Shown: one piece after another, positions 7,670 to 15,211 of the stretch
Layout: each line of letters begins with the position of its first letter
Position numbering within the stretch: the first letter of the stretch is position 1
Source of the DNA: an uncultured Clostridia bacterium
Lineage (GTDB): Bacteria; Bacillota; Clostridia; Christensenellales; Borkfalkiaceae
Assembly (NCBI GenBank): GCA_944376335.1
Contig: CALWCH010000004.1
Location: forward strand, 42,487 to 106,486
DNA: 64,000 nt
Reading direction: 5' to 3'
Position numbers and translations under genes: made by a program
Notes under the pieces: model-generated
Databases searched by the model: none
The model's input: the letters and a program-made list of their open reading frames with translations, nothing else
What the model was told of the DNA's origin: nothing

Positions 7670-8782
7670 ATGGCATTCTTCAAAAAAAATCCCAACGAAA
7701 CGGCATATCACGAGGGGAAGAAGCACTTTACAGACGTCATCAAGAACACGGGCGAGGGCGGACTTCTCATCTGGCGGCAGCCCGAGGAGGACTTCAATAC
7801 CAATTCAACGCTCATCGTCATGCCGGGCGAACAGGCACTGTTCATCAACGGCGGCACCATCGAGCAGATTTTCGGCGAGGGGACCTACCGCCTCACGACG
7901 GGCAACTATCCCTTCATCAGCAGGCTGAGGAACGTTCTCACGGGCGGCATCAGCGTGTTCCACTGCGTCGTCTATTTTGTGCGGACGGCGCACAGCGTCG
8001 AGATCCGTTGGGGAACAGATTCTCCCATCCAGGTGCGCGATAAGCTGCTCGGCATTGCGACCAAACTCCGTGCGCGGGGCTCCTATAAGGTCGCGATCGA
8101 AAACCCTGCGCTCTTTTTGCAGAAGTTGGTCGGCAGCAACATCCGTTTTCAGGAGCAGGAGGCGCTCAACGCCTATTTTGTCTCCGAATTTCAAAGCAAG
8201 ATAAAGTCGGTCATCGCAAGGGCGGTCAATGCATCGGACGCGGAGCTTCTCGGCATCGATGCGCGCCTCGATGAATTTTCCGATACCATTCAGCCGTACA
8301 TGCAGGAGATCTTGTCTCAATACGGGCTGCGCTGCGTGCGGTTTGCGGTGTCCGCCATCGACCTTGACGACAGTGAACTGCGCAGAAAGTACGACGAGAT
8401 CGGCATGCGGGCGCTCGAGGAGCGGCGCATGGCGGCGGCAAAGGCTGCGGGCCAGCGCGATACGATGGATATCCTCGGCGACGATTGGGGGAAGCAGCAG
8501 TCGGCAGATATTCTGCGCGACCTTGCCAACAACCAGAGCGCGGGCGCGTTGGGCGCCATGGGCGCGGGCGTCGGCATGGGGCTTACGGCGGGCACCGCGT
8601 TCGGTGAAATGGCGGGGCAGATACTCGAGCCGGTGCCATCTCCCCGCGGGAATGAGGCGAAGGCCGCGGCTGCGGAGGACCCCGTCGAAACGCTCACAAA
8701 GCTCAAGCGCATGCTGGATGCGGGGCTCATCGAAAAGAGCGAGTACGACGCCAAGAAGGCGGAGATCCTGCGCCGTATGTGA
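7670..8782 (+). CDS. SPFH-domain protein with C-terminal SHOCT motif (YdjI-like)
   Basis: This 370-residue protein has the SPFH (stomatin/flotillin-like) core typical of the YdjI or virion-core-like group, for example LIVMPGEQALFINGG and VYFVRTAHSVEIRWGT. A helical segment, a Gly/Ala-rich stretch (about 290-315) and a C-terminal SHOCT motif (LKRMLDAGLIEKSEYDAKKA) follow. In Bacillus, YdjI is encoded with membrane proteins and PspA in an envelope-stress operon (established knowledge). Here the neighbours are a zinc-ribbon/TPR protein and three membrane proteins, which suggests a similar membrane-scaffold role (inference). SD GGGGG precedes the ATG. Confidence 0.85.
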   Translation: MAFFKKNPNETAYHEGKKHFTDVIKNTGEGGLLIWRQPEEDFNTNSTLIVMPGEQALFINGGTIEQIFGEGTYRLTTGNYPFISRLRNVLTGGISVFHCVVYFVRTAHSVEIRWGTDSPIQVRDKLLGIATKLRARGSYKVAIENPALFLQKLVGSNIRFQEQEALNAYFVSEFQSKIKSVIARAVNASDAELLGIDARLDEFSDTIQPYMQEILSQYGLRCVRFAVSAIDLDDSELRRKYDEIGMRALEERRMAAAKAAGQRDTMDILGDDWGKQQSADILRDLANNQSAGALGAMGAGVGMGLTAGTAFGEMAGQILEPVPSPRGNEAKAAAAEDPVETLTKLKRMLDAGLIEKSEYDAKKAEILRRM

Positions 8783-8791
8783 GAGGGCGGT

Positions 8792-9478
8792 ATGAAACTC
8801 AAAGTCATCAAACTCGTCTTTTACGCCGTTTTCCCCGTGCTGTTCAACGTGTTGTTCTTCGTGCTCGGCGGAACGCAGCACCTCTCATCCGTTTGGCTCT
8901 CCTACGGGTGCATCCACTTCGCTTACCTCATCGCAGTCGTTGTCTCGGCGTTCGCGGGGAGGAAGCACCGCGCCGAAGTCCTCCGCTTCACGGCAGGGGA
9001 GATCGCATTTGCGTACTTTTGCGCCGAGCTCATCGCGGGCATCGTCTTTATCGTGCTCTCCCTGGAGGACATCACGGCGGCGCTCATCGTGCAGATCGTG
9101 TTGTTCTGCATCTTCCTTCTTGCATTTTCGTGGAACGCATGGCACGACGCGCGCACGGCGGCCGAGGAGGGCAGGCGGGCGGAAGAAGTCGGATTTATCA
9201 GAAGGGCCTCCCTTCGGGCAAAGCAGCTTTCAGTCGGCACGCGGGATGATGCCCTTCGCCGCAAGCTGGAAGCGATGTACGACGTCATCCGCTCCTCCCC
9301 GTCGCGTTCGCCGCAGTCCGCAAAGGGGCTTGAGGGGAAAGTGATGGAGATGCTCGACGCGCTCGCAGAGGCGCTCGAAAGCGGAGAACGGGAAGAGGCG
9401 GAAGCTCTGGCGGAGCGGATCGTGCTTGCCATGCAGGAGCGAAACGAAAAGGCCGCCGTTCTCAACGATAAACTGTAA
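8792..9478 (+). CDS. membrane protein with cytoplasmic helical tail
   Basis: A 228-residue protein of no recognised family. Four hydrophobic segments fill about residues 5-120, ending near LLAFSWNAWHDARTAAEEG. A charged, probably coiled-coil tail follows (about 121-228), rich in Arg, Glu and Ala. It starts 9 bp after the SPFH gene with AGAGGG as ribosome site, so the two are co-transcribed and may form a complex. Confidence 0.7.
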   Translation: MKLKVIKLVFYAVFPVLFNVLFFVLGGTQHLSSVWLSYGCIHFAYLIAVVVSAFAGRKHRAEVLRFTAGEIAFAYFCAELIAGIVFIVLSLEDITAALIVQIVLFCIFLLAFSWNAWHDARTAAEEGRRAEEVGFIRRASLRAKQLSVGTRDDALRRKLEAMYDVIRSSPSRSPQSAKGLEGKVMEMLDALAEALESGEREEAEALAERIVLAMQERNEKAAVLNDKL

Positions 9479-9499
9479 AATAAAAAAGGGAGATACAAT

Positions 9500-10324
9500 A
9501 TGAAAAAAAAGAGACCCATTTTGGACCCTGCAAAGCGCTATTTCCGCTATCAGGAAGACCGTCAGCCCGTCATCGAGCGGACGCCCGAGCAGAAGAAGAT
9601 CTTCGATGAATACTTCGTCATCGAAAACGAAGCTTACGGGAAGATGCCGCTGCTCATTGCAGGGCTCATCCTCCTTGTCGTCGGCATCATTCTGGCGCTT
9701 GCAGGCATGAAGACGATCGCGCTCATCATCAGCGGATGTGTCGCAGCGGTCGTCGGCATTGTCCTTCTCTATCTCTACAGGAAGCACAAGACATATAAAC
9801 CCAAGATGGTCATGACGGATATGGAGTTCGAGACGCTTGTAAAAAAGAAGATCGAAGAACTCAACGTTCCCAAGCTGGGCATGGAGCGCCTCGGGCTGGA
9901 TCCCGATGAAGTGCGCGAGATCGCACCCATCACGCTGCGCGATAAGGCGATCACAGATACTTCGCTCACCGTGTACGACTCCATCGAAGGGGTGATCCAT
10001 TCTTCAACGCAGTGGGTCGCCGTGCTGTACTTCACCGACCACCAGCTTCTTACCTACAAGCTGTAGTTCGATATGTGCTGCAACAAGCGGGATGAGTGGA
10101 CTTCGGAATTCTTCTACAACGATATCTGCGACGTCTCCACCAAGTCGGAGCGCAACATTCTCGCGCTCGGGAAAGACGATAAGAACAAGATCGAGTACGG
10201 CACCACCGCGGTCGATATCATTTCGACCAACTCTCAGATCGGCTTCGTATTCGATTCGAATAACCCCGCAGCTGCCTCCGTGCATGCGATGAAGCAGAAG
10301 ATCAAAGAGCGGAAACAGGCATAA
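9500..10324 (+). pseudogene. first of two tandem membrane paralogues, interrupted by in-frame TAG
   Basis: The frame from 9500 reads 188 codons, meets TAG at 10064-10066, and stays open in the same frame for 85 more codons to the TAA at 10322-10324. Both parts align with the intact paralogue that follows: YRYQPDRQPV/YFRYQEDRQPV near the start, LGLDPDEVREIAP in the middle, and FDMCCN...EWTS right after the stop. The paralogue has GAA (Glu) where this gene has TAG. Two transmembrane segments lie near residues 50-95. It may be a recent pseudogene, a two-piece protein, a readthrough product, or a sequencing error. SD AGGGAGA precedes the start. Confidence 0.72.
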
Positions 10325-10339
10325 GAGAGGGTGAGAGAT

Positions 10340-11338
10340 ATGCAAAATATGTTATTGTCGTTCTGGACATGGCTGGAGAACTTTCCGATGTGGGCGATCG
10401 TTCTCATCGTGGTCGTCGCAATCGTTGTAATATTCTTTGTCATTGTCTTTTTTGCGAGTCTCAAGGATATGATCACCATGAAGGTAAACCCGGATGAATT
10501 GGGCAAGGATGATCCCGATGCAGACGCCAAAGATCCGGGCATAGGATACTACCGCTATCAGCCCGACCGTCAGCCCGTTGTCAAACGGACGGAGCAACAG
10601 CATCGCATCTTCAGCGAGTACTTTGTCATCAAAAATTCGATCACCATGCATCCTGTCTTCTGCATTTTGGCAATTGTATTTATTCTTGCGGGCGCCTGCA
10701 TGGTAGGGTTTACGCTCAAAACGATCGGTGTGGTGTTCTGGGTGGGTCTCGGGCTCATCGCGCTCGGCGTCGTTGCTTTCGTCATCTTCGATAAAACCAA
10801 AAAATGCAAGCCCGAGAAGGTCATGTCGAGCAAGGAGTACGAGGAACTCGTTTCCAAAAAGATCGCTGCACTCAATGTGCCCGATCTGGGCATGAAGCGC
10901 CTCGGGCTGGACCCCGATGAAGTGCGTGAGATCGCACCCGTCATGCTCCGCGACAAGTCGTTTACAAAGACTTCGTTCAAGGTGTACGACCCGAGCGACG
11001 GCACGCTGCATTCCTCCACGCAGTGGGTCGCCATGCTTTACTTCACCGACGAACAGCTGCTTCTCTATAAAATAGAATTCGATATGTGCTGCAACGTGCA
11101 GACGGAGTGGACGTCGGTATTCTACTATAAGGACATCTGCGACGTCTCCACGCACTTCTCCGAAAACGTCATTGCACTGGGCAAGGAGAAGTTTGCGTAC
11201 CGTACGATGGACTTTGTGTTCATCACGACCAATTCCAAGATGGGCTTCTCCATGAGCGGAAAGAACCACGGGGCGGCATCCATCGCCTCCATGCGGCAGA
11301 AGATCCGCGAACGCAAACGCCCCCGCAGGCGCTATTAA
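10340..11338 (+). CDS. membrane protein, intact copy of the tandem paralogues
   Basis: A 332-residue protein of unknown family. It has an N-terminal hydrophobic anchor (about residues 15-42) that the first copy lacks, then a shared segment with PDRQPV, two transmembrane helices (about 105-155) and a soluble domain with LGLDPDEVREIAP, HSSTQWVAMLYFTD and FDMCCN...DICDVS. The soluble domain is beta-rich and could be PH-like (inference). The ATG at 10340 is preferred over the GTG at 10331 because GAGAGG lies at the right distance. It closes the five-gene SPFH cluster. Confidence 0.72.
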   Translation: MQNMLLSFWTWLENFPMWAIVLIVVVAIVVIFFVIVFFASLKDMITMKVNPDELGKDDPDADAKDPGIGYYRYQPDRQPVVKRTEQQHRIFSEYFVIKNSITMHPVFCILAIVFILAGACMVGFTLKTIGVVFWVGLGLIALGVVAFVIFDKTKKCKPEKVMSSKEYEELVSKKIAALNVPDLGMKRLGLDPDEVREIAPVMLRDKSFTKTSFKVYDPSDGTLHSSTQWVAMLYFTDEQLLLYKIEFDMCCNVQTEWTSVFYYKDICDVSTHFSENVIALGKEKFAYRTMDFVFITTNSKMGFSMSGKNHGAASIASMRQKIRERKRPRRRY

Positions 11339-11413
11339 AAGCTTCCGCAAAACGCCCTCATTGCCCTCGATGTGCCAACCTCGCGCGTTTACAGGGTTTA
11401 GTCTGAATGAGTA

Positions 11414-11442
11414 CCGCGGCGCCCCGATTCGGGGCGCCGCGG
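11414..11442 (+). terminator. GC-rich hairpin after the SPFH cluster
   Basis: CCGCGGCGCCCCGA and TCGGGGCGCCGCGG form a near-perfect 14-bp stem. The U-tract is poor (CGTCGTTTCG). The rest of 11339-11580 shows no gene. Confidence 0.5.
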
Positions 11443-11580
11443 CGTCGTTTCGTGCGATATCTCACACTTATTGTTCTTAGAATGGCAGAAAGGTGCGCGG
11501 GCGAAAATGTCGGGAGATGTCCCCTCTTCACCCCTCACGGCAAAGATTTTTGCTTTTGCAAAAAGATTTGCGTGAATCTC

Positions 11581-12588
11581 TCAGAGGAGGGGCACGTTTT
11601 TCTCCCTGCAAACAGCAAGGGTGTTCGCGTCCCAAAGGGAGGCCTGCACCTCGCCGATGTGCGCGCAGCCGATCATCAGCATGCAGATGCGCGACTGCCC
11701 GATGCCCCCGCCCACAGTCAAGGGCAGCTCGCCATTAAGCAGCATCTTGTGGAAGGGGAAGGCGCGGCGATAGTCGCACCCCGCGATCGAAAGCTGCTTA
11801 TCGAGCGACTTCTCGTCCACGCGGATGCCCATCGACGACACCTCGAGCGCGCATCCCAGCGCCTCGTGCCAGAAGAAGAGGTCGCCGTTGAGCTGCCAGT
11901 CGTCGTAGTCGGGCGCGCGGCAGCCGTGCGGTTTTCCCGATTTGAGCGCCCCGCCGATCTGCGTCACGAACGCCGTCTTGTGCTCTCTCACAAAGGCGAT
12001 CTCCCGCTCCTCGGGCGAGAGCGAGGGCCACCTGTCCTCCAGCTCCTGCGAGGAGACAAAGGCGATGTCGCGCGAAAGGGAGATAGAAATCTGCGGGAAT
12101 TCCCGCTTGAGCGCCTCGCTCACGTTGCACACGGCGTTGACGATGGAGCGCACCGTTTCGTATAAAAACTCCAAATTTCTGTCCTCGCGGGAGATGATTT
12201 TCTCCCAATCCCACTGGTCCACATAGACGGAGTGAAGATTGTCGAGCGCCTCGTCGCGGCGGACGGCGTTCATGTCGGCATAGAGGCCCTCGTGCATCTG
12301 AAAGCCGTAGCGCTTGAGCGCAAGCCGCTTCCACTTGGCGAGGGAGTGGACGATCTGCCCCTCCTTGCCGATGGCGGGAATGTCGAAGGCGACGGGCCGT
12401 TCTGTGCCGCTCAAGTCGTCGTTGAGGCCGGAATCGGCGGAGACGAAGAGGGGTGCGGAGACGCGCTTTAAGCGCAAAGAGCGCTCGAGTTCGGCCTGAA
12501 AGCCGTGTTTGATGTAGCCGATCGCGCACTGAAGGTCGTATCCCCCGAGCGCGGGCGTATAAGTTTCGGGAATGTAGATGCGGTTCAT
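11581..12588 (-). CDS. asnA: aspartate--ammonia ligase
   Basis: This 335-residue enzyme makes asparagine from aspartate, ammonia and ATP in the cytoplasm. It is a class II aminoacyl-tRNA-synthetase-like protein. Typical segments are YIPETYTPALGG at the start, VYVDQWDWEK, DYDDWQLNGDLFFW, SMGIRVDEKSL and the C-terminal GGGIGQSRICMLMI. The length matches the family. The ATG at 12586-12588 follows AGAGG; the longer frame has no ribosome site and crosses the promoter. It is monocistronic. Confidence 0.95.
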   Translation of the reverse strand: MNRIYIPETYTPALGGYDLQCAIGYIKHGFQAELERSLRLKRVSAPLFVSADSGLNDDLSGTERPVAFDIPAIGKEGQIVHSLAKWKRLALKRYGFQMHEGLYADMNAVRRDEALDNLHSVYVDQWDWEKIISREDRNLEFLYETVRSIVNAVCNVSEALKREFPQISISLSRDIAFVSSQELEDRWPSLSPEEREIAFVREHKTAFVTQIGGALKSGKPHGCRAPDYDDWQLNGDLFFWHEALGCALEVSSMGIRVDEKSLDKQLSIAGCDYRRAFPFHKMLLNGELPLTVGGGIGQSRICMLMIGCAHIGEVQASLWDANTLAVCREKNVPLL

Positions 12589-12608
12589 TGGAATACCTCT
12601 TTCAAAAC

Positions 12609-12638
12609 AGTATAGCACAACTTTGATTTTTCTGTCAA
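12609..12638 (-). promoter_or_regulatory. promoter of asnA
   Basis: On the minus strand TTGACA (12633-12638) and TATACT (12609-12614) are 18 bp apart, about 20 bp before the start codon. Confidence 0.82.
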
Positions 12639-12711
12639 ATGCGAGAGGGGCGGCGGCGCGAAAAATTGCGCTCTCGGGCAAAAAAACCGCTCATTTCGCC
12701 GCGGGAGGGGC

Positions 12712-13455
12712 TCAGCGTACGCCCGAAAGGTCCTTGATGGCTTCCCCCGCAAGGATGAGCCCCATCACCGAGGGCACAAAGGCGACGCTCCCCGGCACGG
12801 GTTTTGCGCCGCGTTCGCCCTCAAAAGAGCCGCCGAAGTCGGGCAGGTGCGGCTCTTCCTTGGAATAGATCGCCTTGACGCCCGTAATGCCGCGCTTTTT
12901 GAGCTCCCTTCGCATGACGCGCGCGAGGGGGCAGACGGACGTGTTTTCTACAAAGTCCACCTCAAAGCGGGTCGCATCCAGCTTGTTTCCCGCGCCCATC
13001 GCGCTGATCGAAGGAACGTGCGCCTGAAAGGCCCCCTCCAAGATGGCGAGTTTGCCGCTCACCGTATCGATGGCGTCCACCACATAGTCAAAGGCGGAAA
13101 AGTCAACTTCGCCGATGTTTTCGGGCATCACGAACATGTCATATGCCGTCACGCGGCAGTTGGGGGAGAGAAGGGCGATGCGCGCCTTCGCGGCTTCCAC
13201 CTTCCGCATGCCGAGCGTACGCTCGTCCGCAAAAATTTGGCGGTTCAAATTGGAGAGGGCGACGGCGTCGCCGTCGAATATGTCGAGCGCCCCCACCCCC
13301 GAGCGGGCGAGTGCCTCCGCGCAGTGTCCGCCCACCCCGCCGAGCCCGAACACCGCCACGCGGGCATTTGCGAGCTTTTGCATCGCCTCATCGCCGAGAA
13401 GCGCGCGCGTGCGGGAAAAGCGCTCCCTGTCTCTTTCGTTGTCGAAGATGTTCAT
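12712..13455 (-). CDS. tcdA: tRNA threonylcarbamoyladenosine dehydratase
   Basis: This 247-residue E1/ThiF-family enzyme uses ATP to cyclise the t6A37 modification of tRNA into ct6A. The nucleotide-binding loop VAVFGLGGVGGHCAEAL is near residue 33, followed by DIFDGDAVALSNLNRQ. The YgdL-type segment CPLARVMRRELKKRGI lies near residue 175. The length is normal. There is no ribosome site before the ATG; the -10 box lies only six bases upstream, so the mRNA is probably leaderless. Confidence 0.92.
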   Translation of the reverse strand: MNIFDNERDRERFSRTRALLGDEAMQKLANARVAVFGLGGVGGHCAEALARSGVGALDIFDGDAVALSNLNRQIFADERTLGMRKVEAAKARIALLSPNCRVTAYDMFVMPENIGEVDFSAFDYVVDAIDTVSGKLAILEGAFQAHVPSISAMGAGNKLDATRFEVDFVENTSVCPLARVMRRELKKRGITGVKAIYSKEEPHLPDFGGSFEGERGAKPVPGSVAFVPSVMGLILAGEAIKDLSGVR

Positions 13456-13461
13456 ATAAAA

Positions 13462-13490
13462 ATACTACCATGTTTTGGGGCGGCTGTCAA
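13462..13490 (-). promoter_or_regulatory. promoter of tcdA, predicted leaderless transcript
   Basis: On the minus strand TTGACA (13485-13490) and TAGTAT (13462-13467) are 17 bp apart. The usual start point, seven bases after the -10, is exactly the A of the ATG at 13455. Confidence 0.78.
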
Positions 13491-13570
13491 CTTTGATGGC
13501 GTCGCTTCCCGAAATACGGAGAAATCGCCCGAAGGTGCGCCTCGCGTTTTTGAGAAAATGGCGCAAACCC

Positions 13571-13599
13571 TTTACAAAACCAATAAATCGTGTTATAAT
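13571..13599 (+). promoter_or_regulatory. promoter of nrdR-ispG-polC-like operon
   Basis: TTTACA (13571-13576) and TATAAT (13594-13599) are 17 bp apart, about 66 bp before nrdR. Confidence 0.83.
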
Positions 13600-13665
13600 G
13601 CCATATGGATATATAGTGCCCCCGCAAGAGGACGTACGCAAAATAAGGGGGAAAGGGAGACATAT

Positions 13666-14160
13666 ATGCGCTGTTTATACTGCAACTGCACGGAGAGCAA
13701 GGTCATCGATTCCCGCTCGGCGGACGACGACCGCACCATTCGCCGCCGCCGCGAGTGCATGGGCTGCGGCAGACGCTTTACGACGTACGAGACCATCGAG
13801 GTCCAGCCCATCCTCGTCGTCAAGAACGACGGTACCCGTCAGGCGTTCGACGTGAGCAAGATCAAGCGCGGCATCATCAAGGCGTGCGAGAAGCGCCCCG
13901 TTCCCATCGAGAAGATCGATGCCCTCGCCGACGACATCGCAAAGAAGCTGTATAATTCGATGGCGCAGGAAGTCTCCTCCAAGCAGATCGGCGAGATGGT
14001 CATGGAGGGGCTCAAGGAGCTCGACGAAGTCGCCTATGTGCGCTATGCCTCCGTCTACCGCTCCTTCAAGGACATCTCCTCCTTCATGCGCGAACTGCAG
14101 CAGATGATGGAGTACAAGGCCGAAGAACAGAAGGCGGAAAAGCACGCCGAAAAGGACTGA
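13666..14160 (+). CDS. nrdR: transcriptional repressor NrdR
   Basis: This 164-residue repressor of ribonucleotide reductase genes senses ATP/dATP. The N-terminal zinc ribbon (cysteines in MRCLYCNC and RECMGCGRRF) is followed by RFTTYE and an ATP-cone domain (about residues 45-135). The C-terminus is a charged tail typical of the family. The ATG follows a purine-rich GGGGGAAAGGGAGA site. It is first in an operon with ispG, one base apart, and the polC-like gene. No NrdR box or nrd gene was seen in the window. Confidence 0.94.
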   Translation: MRCLYCNCTESKVIDSRSADDDRTIRRRRECMGCGRRFTTYETIEVQPILVVKNDGTRQAFDVSKIKRGIIKACEKRPVPIEKIDALADDIAKKLYNSMAQEVSSKQIGEMVMEGLKELDEVAYVRYASVYRSFKDISSFMRELQQMMEYKAEEQKAEKHAEKD

Positions 14161-14161
14161 T

Positions 14162-15211
14162 ATGACGAAACAAGTCATGGTGGGGGGCGTTCGCGTCGGC
14201 GGCGGTGCGCCCGTTTCCGTACAGAGCATGACCACGAAAAAGACGGGCGGCGTAGAGGAGTGCGTCGCCCAAGTTTTGCGCCTCGAAGAGGCGGGGTGCG
14301 ACATCGTGCGCGTCGCCGTTTCCGACGAAGCGGATGCGAAGGCTTTGCCCCTCGTCAAGGCAAGGGTGCATGTGCCCATTGTCGCCGACATCCACTTTTC
14401 CCCGCGGCTTGCCGTGATGGCGGTCGAGGGGGGAGCAGATAAATTGCGCATCAACCCGGGGAACATCGGCGGGGAGAGGGAAATCGCCCTCGTTGCGGAC
14501 TGCGTCAAGGCGCACCATATCCCCGTGCGCGTGGGGGCGAACACGGGCAGCATCGAGCCGCACTTTTTAAGGGAGTACGGAAGATGTGCCCGCGCCCTCG
14601 TCGAAAGCGCCCTCTATAACGTCAACATTTTGGAAAAGCACGGCGTTTGTGACATCGTCATCTCCGTCAAGGCGAGCGATGTGCCCCTCACCGTGGAGGC
14701 ATATGAGCTTTTAGCAAAGTGCACGGACTATCCCCTGCATGTCGGCGTGACGGAGGCGGGCACCGAGCGCGCGGGGCTCATCAAGAGCAGCTGCGGAATA
14801 GGGGCGCTGCTCCTTCGCGGCATCGGCGATACCATCCGCGTCTCGCTCACCGCCGACCCCGTCAAAGAAGTCTATGCAGGCCACGATATTCTGCGCGCCT
14901 GCGGGCTGGAAACGCAGTTCGTCGAAGTCGTCTCCTGCCCCACTTGCGGGCGGTGCCGCTACGACTGCATGGCGCTTGCCGACAAGGTCGCTTCGCGCGT
15001 CCATGCCGTGAGAAAGAAGCTCAAAGTCGCCGTGATGGGCTGTGTTGTCAACGGCCCGGGCGAGGCGAAGGAGTGCGACTTGGGCATTGCGGGCGGGAGT
15101 GAGTACTGCGTCATTTTCGAGAAGGGCAAAGAGAACGTGCGCGTTCCCGCAGGCGAGGCGGAAGGGGCGTTCTTTGCCCGCCTCGAACAGCTTTTGAAGG
15201 AGACAACATGA
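14162..15211 (+). CDS. ispG: 4-hydroxy-3-methylbut-2-enyl diphosphate synthase
   Basis: This 349-residue 4Fe-4S enzyme converts MEcPP to HMBPP in the non-mevalonate isoprenoid pathway. The N-terminal TIM-barrel domain shows VSVQSMTTKKT, VADIHFSPRLA and KLRINPGNIG. The C-terminal cluster domain has CPTCGRC and GCVVNGPGEA, which supply the three cluster cysteines. Length and order are normal. It overlaps the next gene by four bases (ATGA). Confidence 0.96.
   Translation: MTKQVMVGGVRVGGGAPVSVQSMTTKKTGGVEECVAQVLRLEEAGCDIVRVAVSDEADAKALPLVKARVHVPIVADIHFSPRLAVMAVEGGADKLRINPGNIGGEREIALVADCVKAHHIPVRVGANTGSIEPHFLREYGRCARALVESALYNVNILEKHGVCDIVISVKASDVPLTVEAYELLAKCTDYPLHVGVTEAGTERAGLIKSSCGIGALLLRGIGDTIRVSLTADPVKEVYAGHDILRACGLETQFVEVVSCPTCGRCRYDCMALADKVASRVHAVRKKLKVAVMGCVVNGPGEAKECDLGIAGGSEYCVIFEKGKENVRVPAGEAEGAFFARLEQLLKETT

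Noticed and set aside
9500-10324. Genome-wide TAG recoding
   Set aside because: The gene at 15208-16725 ends normally in TAG before a promoter, so TAG still works as a stop.
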